Shown here piece by piece: positions 54,034 through 62,718 of a stretch of DNA of 64,000 nucleotides. Numbering within the stretch: the stretch's first letter is position 1; each line of letters starts with the position of its first letter. Under the pieces are notes generated by a model, which worked only from the letters and a program-made list of their open reading frames with translations, was not told the DNA's origin and ran no database searches. The stretch spans positions 101,400 through 165,399 of the forward strand of contig CAXXYG010000021.1 of assembly GCA_963666575.2 (NCBI GenBank), in the 5' to 3' direction. Source of the DNA: JABMQB01 sp963666575 (GTDB lineage Bacteria; Bacteroidota; Bacteroidia; Bacteroidales; Prolixibacteraceae). Position numbers and translations under genes: made by a program.

Positions 54034-55629
54034 ATGATTAAAAAAGTTCCTCACACTTATGTTATTATATTTTTTCTGATTGTTATCTGTGCCTTATTAA
54101 CCTGGATAATACCTGGTGGCGAATTTAACCGTGTAATGGTTGATGCCAATGGAATTCAGCGAGAGGTAATCGACAGCCAATCGTTTCATTTTGTGGATAG
54201 CCAATTTCAAACCTGGCAAATATTTTCGGCATTTTTTAAAGGATTTGTAAATACAGCCAATATTATTGCTTTTATTATTATGATTGGAGGAGCTTTCTGG
54301 ATTTTAAACGAAAGCAAGTCCATTGATGTAGGGATATATTCCTTCCTCAAATTTTCATCAAAACTTGAACGTAACAGATTTTTAAAAAAGATTGGTGTCC
54401 ATAACATAATATTGGTTGGCATTATGCTTATTTTTAGCTTGTTTGGGGCTGTTTTTGGAATGAGCGAAGAGACAATAGCTTTTACTATTATTTTTGTGCC
54501 TCTGGCTGTATCCATGGGTTACGATTCGATTGTTGGTGTTTCACTTTGTTTTGTTGCTGCTGCCCTTGGATTTGCAGGCGCTTTTTTAAATCCATTTACT
54601 ATTGGTATCGCTCAGGGACTTTCCAATATTCCTCTGTTTTCAGGTATCGAGTACAGGCTATTTTGTTGGGTGGCCATTAATTTAGCTGGTTTTATTTACA
54701 TCCTTCGTTATGCTTCAAAAATTAAAAAATCGCCAGAACAATCACTTGTTTATGACGATGACAACTATTGGCGTAAAAAAAACAACGAAAAAAACCTGGA
54801 ATTAACTTTTGTGGTCCGTAAATCAGCCTGGATTGCCTGGATAATCATATCCATTTCACTCTCCCTTTTCTCTATCTCTTTCCCCGAAACAACTTTAACA
54901 TTAGGAAACTCAAAAATAGTACTCCCTGCTATCCCTATAATGACAGCGGTGTTTATTATCAGTGGATTTTTAGCGTTGCGAAAAACTGCGCATTATTTTA
55001 TACTCATTCTGCTAACATTCACCATCGTTTTTTTAATTATAGGCGTAATGGGCTACAGTTGGTATGTAATGGAAATTGCCACCATATTTATTGCCCTTGG
55101 TATTTTTTCGGGAATAACTATGGGCAAAACCCCCAACCAAATTACGCACCTTTTCCTCGAAGGTGCTAAAGATATTTTATCGGCAGCTCTGGTTGTTGGT
55201 TTGGCTGGTGGAATAATTGTTATCCTTAACGACGGAAAAATTATTGATACACTACTCTATTATGCCTCCAATTCAATGTCCGATTTAGGAAAAATTGGCT
55301 CCATTTCAACCATGTATCTCATTCAAACATCGTTGAATATTTTTATCCCTTCGGGATCGGGGCAGGCAGCCTTAACCATGCCTTTTATGTCGCAATTTTC
55401 CGATTTAATAGGCATTCCACGACAAGCCATTGTTGTTGCATTCCAGTTTGGCGATGGTTTTACTAACATGATTACACCTACGTCGGGTGTATTAATTGGT
55501 GTTTTGGGAATGGCACGGATTCCGTATGAAAAATGGTTTAAATGGGTGGCTCCATTAATAATTCTACTAACAATTATCGGATTCCTACTTTTAATTCCAA
55601 CGGTAACGATGAAGTTAAATGGGTTTTAA
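54034..55629 (+). CDS. YfcC/DcuC-type membrane carrier
   Basis: 531 residues with about 12 helices. The N-terminal segment YVIIFFLIVICALLTWIIPG followed by GEFNR, and the conserved GMSEETIAFTIIFVPLAVSMG, IFIPSGSGQAALTMPFMSQF and GDGFTNMITPTSGVLIGVLG, are typical of the YfcC branch of the C4-dicarboxylate anaerobic carrier family. Substrate unknown: amino acids such as arginine/ornithine, short-chain acids or dicarboxylates are all possible. Divergent from the hut genes, so uptake of histidine or export of a product is conceivable but not shown. Confidence 0.85.
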   Translation: MIKKVPHTYVIIFFLIVICALLTWIIPGGEFNRVMVDANGIQREVIDSQSFHFVDSQFQTWQIFSAFFKGFVNTANIIAFIIMIGGAFWILNESKSIDVGIYSFLKFSSKLERNRFLKKIGVHNIILVGIMLIFSLFGAVFGMSEETIAFTIIFVPLAVSMGYDSIVGVSLCFVAAALGFAGAFLNPFTIGIAQGLSNIPLFSGIEYRLFCWVAINLAGFIYILRYASKIKKSPEQSLVYDDDNYWRKKNNEKNLELTFVVRKSAWIAWIIISISLSLFSISFPETTLTLGNSKIVLPAIPIMTAVFIISGFLALRKTAHYFILILLTFTIVFLIIGVMGYSWYVMEIATIFIALGIFSGITMGKTPNQITHLFLEGAKDILSAALVVGLAGGIIVILNDGKIIDTLLYYASNSMSDLGKIGSISTMYLIQTSLNIFIPSGSGQAALTMPFMSQFSDLIGIPRQAIVVAFQFGDGFTNMITPTSGVLIGVLGMARIPYEKWFKWVAPLIILLTIIGFLLLIPTVTMKLNGF

Positions 55630-55632
55630 TTC

Positions 55633-56442
55633 TCAGAAAACAATGATTTGTTCCTTAAAAATTAATTCACCCGTTAAAACATCACAATAAAAATTCCAGA
55701 CTGATTTGCTAGGTATTACCCAACAAAGCCGCAATTCAATACAATTGCCATTTCGGCATGGGAAAATTTTTTTAACAGGAATTTCTCCAGGGTAAAATGT
55801 GTCTTCGGTAATAGTGATTGTTTGATGGCCACCCCAATCAAAATATTCAAATGTGGAACCTATGAGCATTTCCTGAGCTTTGGTGTAATGAATAAAATCG
55901 GACTGAGGAACATAAACATAGGGGAACCAATGGCCAAACATACGGTAAACTCCTTTGGGCGATACATAAATCCCTATCTCCGACCCTTCAACCTCTATTC
56001 CTTCAACCAACTGGTTTTTAAACCTAATAAACCACCTATTCCTATCAATATCCGATTTTTGTAAATACTTGCTGCCATAACTGCTCCAAAATCCTGATAT
56101 TTTTTTTACAGCAAGTAAAGAGGTATCGTTAACACCTGTTAATTCGGAGTTTTCAGCAATAAAAGTTTTAGCCATTATCAAAACAGAATCCTGATCATTT
56201 ATTATTCCTGTAAAAAGTGACGGTTCCAATTGTATTGTTTGGTCATATCCCAAAAATCCAAATGAATCAACTATCATATAATAATAATTTTCATCATTAA
56301 ATAACTCTCTCAAATTTTGTTTTTGAGACTCATTAATTAAACAATAACCGGAAGGATAAGAAGTATCGGAAAATCGAAAATCATCGTTTTTTTCGCAACC
56401 TACAATCACAATAAAAATAAATACAGCTGAAAAATACCTCAT
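55633..56442 (-). CDS. Lipoprotein with PepSY/FTP-propeptide-like features
   Basis: 269 residues, no firm family name. Lipoprotein signal MRYFSAVFIFIVIVGC. The middle (NRWFIRFKNQLVEGIEVEGS and IGIYVSPKGVYRMFGHW) resembles the fungalysin/thermolysin propeptide and the end (LRLCWVIPSKSVWNFYCDVL, TGELIFKE) resembles a PepSY domain. Such domains normally inhibit metalloproteases, but no protease follows here. Four cysteines. Its stop is 4 nt from the stop of the convergent carrier gene. Confidence 0.6.
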   Translation of the reverse strand: MRYFSAVFIFIVIVGCEKNDDFRFSDTSYPSGYCLINESQKQNLRELFNDENYYYMIVDSFGFLGYDQTIQLEPSLFTGIINDQDSVLIMAKTFIAENSELTGVNDTSLLAVKKISGFWSSYGSKYLQKSDIDRNRWFIRFKNQLVEGIEVEGSEIGIYVSPKGVYRMFGHWFPYVYVPQSDFIHYTKAQEMLIGSTFEYFDWGGHQTITITEDTFYPGEIPVKKIFPCRNGNCIELRLCWVIPSKSVWNFYCDVLTGELIFKEQIIVF

Positions 56443-56495
56443 CGTTATAATTCTTTAAAAAGAGAGGATGTAAAAAAAGATAAGGTTGCGTTAAA

Positions 56496-56526
56496 ACAAA
56501 AAAAAACCTGCCAAAAAATTGGCAGG
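56496..56526 (-). terminator. Terminator after the ferredoxin gene
   Basis: CCTGCCAA (56507-56514) pairs with TTGGCAGG (56519-56526) around AAAA; on the minus strand a run of nine T follows (56506-56498 region). It lies about 25 nt past the ferredoxin stop codon. Confidence 0.88.
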
Positions 56527-56551
56527 CTGGATATTTTATGTTGTCCGGCTT

Positions 56552-56722
56552 TTATTCGTCAATAGAAATAGCTTCTACCGGGCAAACTTCGGCACAAGAA
56601 CCACAGTCTGTGCACAAATCAGCGTCAATTACATAAATATCACCCTCTGTAATTGCATCAACCGGACATTCGTCTATACAAGTTCCACATGCAATACATT
56701 CATCAGAAATTTTGTATGCCAT
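56552..56722 (-). CDS. 2[4Fe-4S] ferredoxin
   Basis: 56-residue electron carrier from the ATG at 56722 (MAYKISDECIACGTCIDECP). Two clusters: CIACGTC..CP and CTDCGSCAEVCP. A longer in-frame start at 56761 would add a hydrophobic leader foreign to the family. A single-gene unit with its own terminator. Typical of anaerobes, where it serves e.g. pyruvate oxidoreductase. Confidence 0.95.
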   Translation of the reverse strand: MAYKISDECIACGTCIDECPVDAITEGDIYVIDADLCTDCGSCAEVCPVEAISIDE

Positions 56723-56964
56723 AACAATTATAATTTTGATTAAACATGAACGTTTTAGCAAATGTACAAAGTTTGTTAAAAAATAAAAGTGCTTACTTAA
56801 ATAATTTACTCCGATTTAACAATAAGTTAAATAATATACTCGTTACCAAGCCGTTATGCCAATCTTCTTTTTTAATATAGAATTAATCTACTTTTTTCTT
56901 AATTTTGATTTAAATTAGCAATAATTGAAGAAAAGTTTTCCATACCAAAATAAAATTTTCGACT

Positions 56965-57780
56965 ATGAATCTTGAAAGGATATTAGAAATAAATCCGGTT
57001 GTATTGGCTCTGATTGCAGCATTATTTACATGGGGTGTTACAGCTTTTGGAGCTTCTATGGTTTTCTTTTTTAAATCGATTAACCGGAAAGTATTAAATT
57101 CAATGTTAGGTTTTGCCGCTGGGGTAATGATAGCAGCCAGTTTCTGGTCGTTATTAAAACCGGCTATCGAAATGACCGAAGCCAGCGGAGGAATATCATG
57201 GCTGCCAGCAGTTACAGGCTTTTTGGCTGGAGGTGCCTTTTTATTAATAATTGATAACATATTACCTCACTTGCACCTTGGGCTCAAAATTGATAAGGCT
57301 GAAGGAATAAAAACAACATGGCAGCGCAGTGTATTACTGGTTTTAGCCATCACATTACACAACATTCCCGAAGGTTTAGCTATAGGTGTAGCATTTGGTG
57401 CTTTAGCCAATAACCCTGACATCGGGATTCTCACCGGCGCTATTGCCCTGGCATTAGGTATTGGTTTACAGAATTTCCCGGAAGGGGCAGCTGTTTCAAT
57501 TCCTTTGCGCCGTGAAGGTTTTTCGAGGCTAAAAGCATTTAATTACGGACAACTTTCAGGAGTTGTTGAGCCCATTGCAGCAGTGCTTGGTGCCTACCTT
57601 GTATTAGTTATGGAACCCTTATTACCTTATGCTTTGTCGTTTGCTGCAGGTGCAATGATATTTGTGGTAGTTGAAGAACTCATTCCTGAATCGCAGAATG
57701 GTGGCGAATCCGACTGGTCGACCATTGGTGCCATGCTGGGGTTTACAACCATGATGTTTTTAGATGTGTCGTTGGGATAA
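56965..57780 (+). CDS. ZIP-family metal transporter
   Basis: 271 residues, eight helices. Metal-site helices carry ITLHNIPEGLAIGVAFGA and GLQNFPEGAAVSIPLRREGF, the two signature motifs, and VVEELIPESQ near the end. GufA/ZupT-like branch. Imports zinc or other divalent metals. It stands alone with a 240-bp AT-rich region upstream that shows no other feature. Confidence 0.93.
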   Translation: MNLERILEINPVVLALIAALFTWGVTAFGASMVFFFKSINRKVLNSMLGFAAGVMIAASFWSLLKPAIEMTEASGGISWLPAVTGFLAGGAFLLIIDNILPHLHLGLKIDKAEGIKTTWQRSVLLVLAITLHNIPEGLAIGVAFGALANNPDIGILTGAIALALGIGLQNFPEGAAVSIPLRREGFSRLKAFNYGQLSGVVEPIAAVLGAYLVLVMEPLLPYALSFAAGAMIFVVVEELIPESQNGGESDWSTIGAMLGFTTMMFLDVSLG

Positions 57781-57837
57781 ATTTTAAACAACATTTTTTT
57801 CACGCAAAGTGCGCAAAGTAAAAACAATAAGGAGTTT

Positions 57838-57966
57838 GAGATCCTTCGTTTCACTCAGAATGACATGTGTATTTATGAAGGAGAGAGGAGTTGGCGGCGA
57901 AGTCGCCAACTCCTCTCTCACTATAAACACTAGCAAACTGTCATTCCGAGCGCAGCGAGGAATCTC
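57838..57966. repeat. Nested inverted-repeat element (TGTCATTCCGAGCG... type)
   Basis: Outer arms: 57838-57865 and 57939-57966 are imperfect inverted copies of a sequence starting TGTCATTC[CT]GAG[CT]G. Inner arms: GAGAGAGGAGTTGGCG (57881-57896) and its exact reverse complement (57904-57919) around a 7-nt loop. The outer sequence is one I know as common between genes of many Bacteroidota and other bacteria. It codes for nothing and sits between two convergent genes, where it may also act as a terminator. Confidence 0.85.
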
Positions 57967-57991
57967 CTCTTAGTTTTCAGAAACATCTAGC

Positions 57992-58630
57992 TTAATTCAC
58001 CTTCTTAAAATACCTGCAAACCTCTGTTAAACCACATTTTTCGCACTTGGGTTTGCGGGCCATACAAACATAGCGGCCATGCAAAATAAGCCAATGGTGG
58101 GCTAAGGGGATAATTTCCTCGGGGAAATATTTTATCAATTGCATTTCGGTGGCATATGGAGTTTTGGCGTTGGTGGTTAAACCAATTCGTTCCGATACCC
58201 TAAACACATGCGTATCAACAGCCATGGCAGGTTTATTAAATACTACCGAAGCAATAACATTTGCTGTTTTACGCCCTACTCCGGGCAATTTCTGAAGATC
58301 GTCAATATCTTCGGGCACCTGTCCATCAAACTCTTCGATAAGTTTGCGGGCCATACCTACCAGGTGTTTGGCTTTGTTATTGGGGTACGAACAAGTTTTA
58401 ATGTATTCAAAAACTTCGGGTGGTTCTACCTCTGCCATTTTACGGGGCGTTGGAAACCGTTTTAACAATTCGGGTGTCATTAAATTAACCCGTTTATCGG
58501 TACATTGCGCCGAAAGGATAACTGCCACAATCAGGGCAAACGGATTTTCGTACTCCAGCTCTGTTTCTGCCACCGGCATGTTTTTTTCAAAGTACTTGAT
58601 TACTTCTTCAAACAATTGTTTTTTGCGCAT
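57992..58630 (-). CDS. nth: Endonuclease III
   Basis: 212-residue DNA glycosylase/AP lyase for oxidised pyrimidines. Helix-hairpin-helix LQKLPGVGRKTANVIASVVF with the catalytic Lys, Asp in AVDTHVFRVSERIGL and the [4Fe-4S] loop C.......C..C.....C at the end (VCMARKPKCEKCGLTEVCRY). Full length. Confidence 0.96.
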   Translation of the reverse strand: MRKKQLFEEVIKYFEKNMPVAETELEYENPFALIVAVILSAQCTDKRVNLMTPELLKRFPTPRKMAEVEPPEVFEYIKTCSYPNNKAKHLVGMARKLIEEFDGQVPEDIDDLQKLPGVGRKTANVIASVVFNKPAMAVDTHVFRVSERIGLTTNAKTPYATEMQLIKYFPEEIIPLAHHWLILHGRYVCMARKPKCEKCGLTEVCRYFKKVN

Positions 58631-58751
58631 AATAAATTGAGTAATTCGTGTTAAAGATAAGAATAACTCAATCTATTTTAATAACACCTCCATTTAATCA
58701 GAAAATGTAGTGCATTTACAAGTTTTATTCAGAATAGTAAAATTAATCAAT

Positions 58752-58904
58752 TCATTTTGTTACCTCAATTGAAGCCTGTTTAGCCTCAACCTTTGCCATA
58801 AATTTTCCAATTTTCTTTCCGGCTGAATAGGCTATGTTCATAGCAATTAAACCAATTGTAAGTGCCCATAATATCTTATTAGTTGATTTATCCGTATTTT
58901 TCAT
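58752..58904 (-). CDS. Small single-helix membrane protein 1
   Basis: 50 residues, start ATG at 58904. One hydrophobic helix (ILWALTIGLIAMNIAYSAG) followed by a basic tail (KKIGKFMAKVEAKQ). No family recognised. Its tail pattern SAGKKIGKFMAK resembles the end of small protein 2 (DIGREIGTALAK). An IS4-family element is inserted 14 nt upstream, cutting it off from small proteins 2 and 3 that lie on the same strand beyond the element. Coding is judged from the helix, the shared tail and the gene order; still uncertain at this size. Confidence 0.6.
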   Translation of the reverse strand: MKNTDKSTNKILWALTIGLIAMNIAYSAGKKIGKFMAKVEAKQASIEVTK

Positions 58905-58907
58905 TAT

Positions 58908-58918
58908 TGATAAATTTT
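58908..58918. repeat. 11-bp target-site duplication, left copy (IS4 element)
   Basis: TGATAAATTTT, repeated exactly at 60209-60219 on the other side of the element. Confidence 0.8.
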
Positions 58919-60208
58919 CATTAGTGTCTACTATAAATTAAAATACGTTCTTTGAAATCGTTGTAGAATCTATATTTCAGGAGTTTTTTGTTACGTGTCG
59001 ATTTGAAATACTTAATTCGTGAAAATGTTATTCATGAATCAAGGTAAATATGTTTTTGCACAGTTGACAGAATTTCTTCCTAAGAGAGTTTTTGATTGTA
59101 TCGTAGCTCGATATTCTGGTGATAAACATGTACGTTTTTTTAGTTGCTGGAATCAAATGTTATGTATGATTTTCGGTCAACTAACCAATCGTGAGAGTCT
59201 TCGGGATTTAATTGTTGCAATTACGGCACATAATAAAAAGATTTATCATTTAGGTCTTGGTAAAAATGTTACCCGTAGTAATCTCTCAAAAGCAAATGAA
59301 AACCGCAATAGTAAAATATTTGAGGAGTTTGCGTATTACTTGATTGACATTGCCCAGAATAAACTAAAGAATGAGAATTTTGAAATTAAAGGTAAAGTTT
59401 ATGCCTTTGATTCCTCTACTATTGATTTATGCCTAAATGTATTCTGGTGGGCTAAATTTCGTAAAGCCAAAGGAGGAATAAAACTTCATACACTTTATGA
59501 TATAACGACACAAATACCGGCATTTATTCATATTACGGCAGCCACAGTTAACGATATTAATGCAATGGATTATATTCCTTATGAAAGCGATGCATATTAC
59601 ATCTTTGACCGTGGATATGTTGACTATGCACGATTGTATAAGATTACGCTTTTATCTGCATATTTTGTGGTCAGGGCGAAATCGAATCTTAAATTTAGCC
59701 GAATATATTCACGAAAAGTTGATAAATCCACAGGAGTACAAACTGACCAGACAGGAAGATTAACCGGATTTTACGTATCAAAAGACTACCCGGAGAAACT
59801 GCGCAAGGTCAAATACTACGATAGTGAAATGAACCGAACATTCGTTTTCTTAACCAATAATATGACGCTTACTGCTCAAGAAATTGCATTGCTTTACAAA
59901 AATCGTTGGCAAGTAGAGTTGTTTTTTAAATGGATAAAACAACATCTTAAAGTCAAAACCTTTTGGGGTAACTCTGAAAATGCTGTTCGTATACAAATTT
60001 ATACTGCTATCATAACATATTGCCTAGTAGCAATAGTTGGTCACGACCTAAAAATAGGACGTTCAACCTACGAAATATTACAAATTTTAGGAATATCTCT
60101 ACTGGACAAAACACCTGTAAAAGAGCTATTTACAAATATAGATTACAATGATGTCAAAGAACTTAATTATAACCAGCTGTCACTCAGCTTATTTTAAGTG
60201 GACAGCAA
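58919..60208 (+). mobile_element. IS4-family insertion sequence, about 1290 bp
   Basis: Bounded by 11-bp direct repeats TGATAAATTTT. Ends are imperfect inverted repeats: left TGTCTACTATAAATTA (58925 on), right, read inward, TGTCCACTTAAAATAA (to 60204). A single intact transposase gene runs almost to the right end. It splits a row of small membrane protein genes on the opposite strand. Confidence 0.82.
59034..60197 (+). CDS. IS4-family transposase (DUF4372 N-terminal domain)
   Basis: 387 residues from MNQGKYVFAQL (59034); in-frame GTG and ATG codons 15 and 9 nt earlier are possible starts. N-terminal DUF4372 domain (FSCWNQMLCMIFGQLTNRES), first Asp in VYAFDSSTIDL, second Asp in YIFDRGYVDYARLY, and the YREK signature with Glu in LLYKNRWQVELFFKWIKQHL. 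No internal stop. The stop lies inside the right terminal repeat. Confidence 0.94.
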   Translation: MNQGKYVFAQLTEFLPKRVFDCIVARYSGDKHVRFFSCWNQMLCMIFGQLTNRESLRDLIVAITAHNKKIYHLGLGKNVTRSNLSKANENRNSKIFEEFAYYLIDIAQNKLKNENFEIKGKVYAFDSSTIDLCLNVFWWAKFRKAKGGIKLHTLYDITTQIPAFIHITAATVNDINAMDYIPYESDAYYIFDRGYVDYARLYKITLLSAYFVVRAKSNLKFSRIYSRKVDKSTGVQTDQTGRLTGFYVSKDYPEKLRKVKYYDSEMNRTFVFLTNNMTLTAQEIALLYKNRWQVELFFKWIKQHLKVKTFWGNSENAVRIQIYTAIITYCLVAIVGHDLKIGRSTYEILQILGISLLDKTPVKELFTNIDYNDVKELNYNQLSLSLF

Positions 60209-60219
60209 TGATAAATTTT
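60209..60219. repeat. 11-bp target-site duplication, right copy (IS4 element)
   Basis: TGATAAATTTT, identical to 58908-58918. Confidence 0.8.
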
Positions 60220-60228
60220 AGAAATTAA

Positions 60229-60393
60229 CTATTTAGCTAAAGCCGTTCCTATTTCACGGCCTATATCATATATTTTATCGCACAATATTACAAGAAGAAC
60301 TATTGTTAAAGCCACAAGTAATACCATATACACGATATAAAATGGTGATTTCTCCTTTTGCCACTTTAAAATAATTGATTCAATTTTTTTCAT
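60229..60393 (-). CDS. Small single-helix membrane protein 2
   Basis: 54 residues, start ATG at 60393. Basic N-terminus (MKKIESIILKWQKEK), one strong hydrophobic helix (FYIVYMVLLVALTIVLLVIL) and a tail CDKIYDIGREIGTALAK. No family recognised. Without the IS4 element its stop would lie about 23 nt before the start of small protein 1, a normal operon spacing. It follows small protein 3 by 50 nt. Confidence 0.6.
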   Translation of the reverse strand: MKKIESIILKWQKEKSPFYIVYMVLLVALTIVLLVILCDKIYDIGREIGTALAK

Positions 60394-60443
60394 TAGGATT
60401 AAAAGGTTTTTAAGTTATCAGAAATATATTCTTATAAAACGTA

Positions 60444-60593
60444 TTATAAATATTCTTTAATAGCATCCAAAGCTCCTTGAATAGCTCTGTCGCGATTGAC
60501 AACAAAATAAAAGATAATCCAAATCACACTTAAAAGTATAATTAAAAAGTTTATTATTTTTTTACATAGAATGGTCTGATTAAATAGTTTCAT
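60444..60593 (-). CDS. Small single-helix membrane protein 3
   Basis: 49 residues, start ATG at 60593. One hydrophobic helix (IINFLIILLSVIWIIFYFVV) then NRDRAIQGALDAIKEYL, an amphipathic tail. No family recognised. First of the three small genes on the minus strand; its promoter is not obvious. Confidence 0.55.
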   Translation of the reverse strand: MKLFNQTILCKKIINFLIILLSVIWIIFYFVVNRDRAIQGALDAIKEYL

Positions 60594-60689
60594 GTCTGGT
60601 TATATAATGGAATTACTAATATACAAAATATCTTATTAATTTAAAATCAAATAATTACTATCCAAAGCATTTAATAAAGCTTCAATCCC

Positions 60690-60727
60690 TATTTTTGCAT
60701 TAAATCATTCCGAAATGCCTACTTTTG
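60690..60727 (+). promoter_or_regulatory. Promoter of the ABC-F gene
   Basis: TTTG (60694-60697) and TACTTTTG (60720-60727) stand 22 nt apart, matching the Bacteroidota -33/-7 pattern; the ATG follows 19 nt later at 60747. Confidence 0.6.
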
Positions 60728-60746
60728 TCGAAAATAAAAAAAGTAG

Positions 60747-62612
60747 ATGATTCCATTAATACAAGCCGAAAACCTTTCAAAACGCTGGGGTAGTTTATTA
60801 CTCTTCGAAAATATATCGTTTACCATTAACGAAGGGCAAAAGGTAGCCCTCATTGCCAAGAACGGGACCGGAAAATCATCGTTATTAAATATTTTGGCAG
60901 GGTTGGATACAGCTGAAGAAGGAAAAGTGACACTCCAAAATGGGTTAACAATTGGTTATTTTGAACAGGTACCCAACCTGAATCCTGAAAACAGTTTTAT
61001 TGAAGAAGTTTTTGCAACGGAGAATGAAAAATTAGCCACCATCAAATTATTTGAACAGGCAGTTGCTCATAACGATAAAGATGAAATTGGCCGTATATCG
61101 GAACAAATGGACCACCTCAATGCCTGGGATATTGAAGTGGTCATCAACCAAATATTAACCCAATTAAAAATTACCGATTTTGACCAGAAAGTTGGCACAC
61201 TTTCGGGAGGGCAGCAAAAAAGGCTGTCGCTGGCAAAAGTTTTGATTAACGAACCCGAAATGCTAATTCTGGATGAACCAACCAACCACCTCGACCTCGA
61301 CATGATTGAGTGGCTGGAATTGTACCTCAAAAAATCGAATGCTACCCTTTTTATGGTCACACACGACCGTTATTTCCTCGACCGGGTGTGTAACGAAATC
61401 CTGGAAATGGATAATAACCAAATTTACCGTTACAATGGCAATTATTCCTACTTCCTCGAAAAACGTGAAGAAAGGCTTCAACTGCAAGAAATTGGCATTA
61501 CAAAAGCCAAAAACCTGTTAAAAACCGAATTGGAGTGGATGCGCCGGATGCCCAAAGCACGCGGCACAAAAGCAAAATCGCGGATCGATTCATTTTACGA
61601 TTTAAAAGATAAAGCCGAGCAAAATTTCGACAGCAAACAAGTTCAGCTAAACATAAATTCTACCCGACTGGGTAAAAAAATCATTGAAATTGAAGGATTA
61701 ACAAAATCGTTTGATGATATAAAAATTGTCAAAGATTTTACTTACAAATTTTCGCGGTTTGAGAAGGTAGGATTAGTTGGTAAAAACGGAACCGGCAAAA
61801 CTACTTTTTTGAACCTGGTTACCGGCCAACTGAAGGCTGATTCAGGAAAAGTTGAAATAGGCTCAACAGTAAAATTTGGTTACTACCGCCAGGATGGGAT
61901 TCAATTTAATCCGGCCGATAAAGTTCTTGATGCAGTAACTAAAATTGCCGAATACATTTTTTTTGACGATGGCCGGAAAATGTCGGCTTCACAGCTACTG
62001 CAACAATTCCTGTTCCCTCCCGAAACACAATATTCGTTTATTGAAACTTTAAGTGGTGGCGAATTACGTCGGTTGTACCTGTGTACTGTTTTAATGGAGA
62101 ATCCAAACTTTCTAATCCTCGACGAACCAACAAACGACCTCGACATCATTACCTTAAATGTATTGGAAGAATACCTGAAAAATTTTGCAGGTTGTGTTAT
62201 AATTGTTTCGCACGACCGCTTTTTTATGGATAAAATTGTTGACCACCTGTTTGTTTTTGAGGGTGATGCTATTGTTTCAAATTTTCCAGGTAATTACAGT
62301 ATTTACCGCGAACATGTTTTAGCAAGTACCAATAAACCTCCAAAACCAAAAGTTACTGAAAAACCAAAATCTCAAGTTGCAAATACTATTCAGAAACAAA
62401 AATTAAGTTTTAAGGAAAAACAGGAGTTTGAAAAATTGGAGGCAGAAATAGAAACATTATCGTCACAAAAAGAAGCTCTTGAAATTGAAATAAATTCGGG
62501 CGATTTAGGCCATGTCCTATTACTCGAAAAAGCTCAGGAGCTGGAAAAAATAATTGCTGAACTGGATGAAAAAGAAATGCGATGGCTAGAGCTGAGTGAG
62601 TATATTTCTTAG
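60747..62612 (+). CDS. ABC-F family ATPase (Uup-like)
   Basis: 621-residue soluble protein with two ATP-binding cassettes and no membrane segment. Walker A motifs LIAKNGTGKSSLL and LVGKNGTGKTTFL; signatures TLSGGQQKRLSLAKVL and TLSGGELRRLYLCTVL; Walker B ILDEPTNHLDLDMIEW and ILDEPTNDLDIITLNV. A linker between the cassettes (about 240-300, WMRRMPKARGTKAKSRID) and a C-terminal coiled coil (about 550-621, SFKEKQEFEKLEAEIETLSS) as in Uup. Such proteins act on the ribosome or on DNA-recombination intermediates; an antibiotic-resistance role is not indicated. Confidence 0.93.
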   Translation: MIPLIQAENLSKRWGSLLLFENISFTINEGQKVALIAKNGTGKSSLLNILAGLDTAEEGKVTLQNGLTIGYFEQVPNLNPENSFIEEVFATENEKLATIKLFEQAVAHNDKDEIGRISEQMDHLNAWDIEVVINQILTQLKITDFDQKVGTLSGGQQKRLSLAKVLINEPEMLILDEPTNHLDLDMIEWLELYLKKSNATLFMVTHDRYFLDRVCNEILEMDNNQIYRYNGNYSYFLEKREERLQLQEIGITKAKNLLKTELEWMRRMPKARGTKAKSRIDSFYDLKDKAEQNFDSKQVQLNINSTRLGKKIIEIEGLTKSFDDIKIVKDFTYKFSRFEKVGLVGKNGTGKTTFLNLVTGQLKADSGKVEIGSTVKFGYYRQDGIQFNPADKVLDAVTKIAEYIFFDDGRKMSASQLLQQFLFPPETQYSFIETLSGGELRRLYLCTVLMENPNFLILDEPTNDLDIITLNVLEEYLKNFAGCVIIVSHDRFFMDKIVDHLFVFEGDAIVSNFPGNYSIYREHVLASTNKPPKPKVTEKPKSQVANTIQKQKLSFKEKQEFEKLEAEIETLSSQKEALEIEINSGDLGHVLLLEKAQELEKIIAELDEKEMRWLELSEYIS

Positions 62613-62718
62613 TACAACTAATTAAAAATTACTTTTTAAATAATACCCAATTTAAAATAAGAAATAAAGAATGTAAAAGTGGATTCGCATAAATTCCTTA
62701 ATGGATATTTTAGATTTT

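Noticed and set aside
60747..62612. Antibiotic-resistance ABC-F protein
   Set aside because: Linker and C-terminal coiled coil fit the Uup housekeeping type and no resistance genes or leader peptide are beside it.
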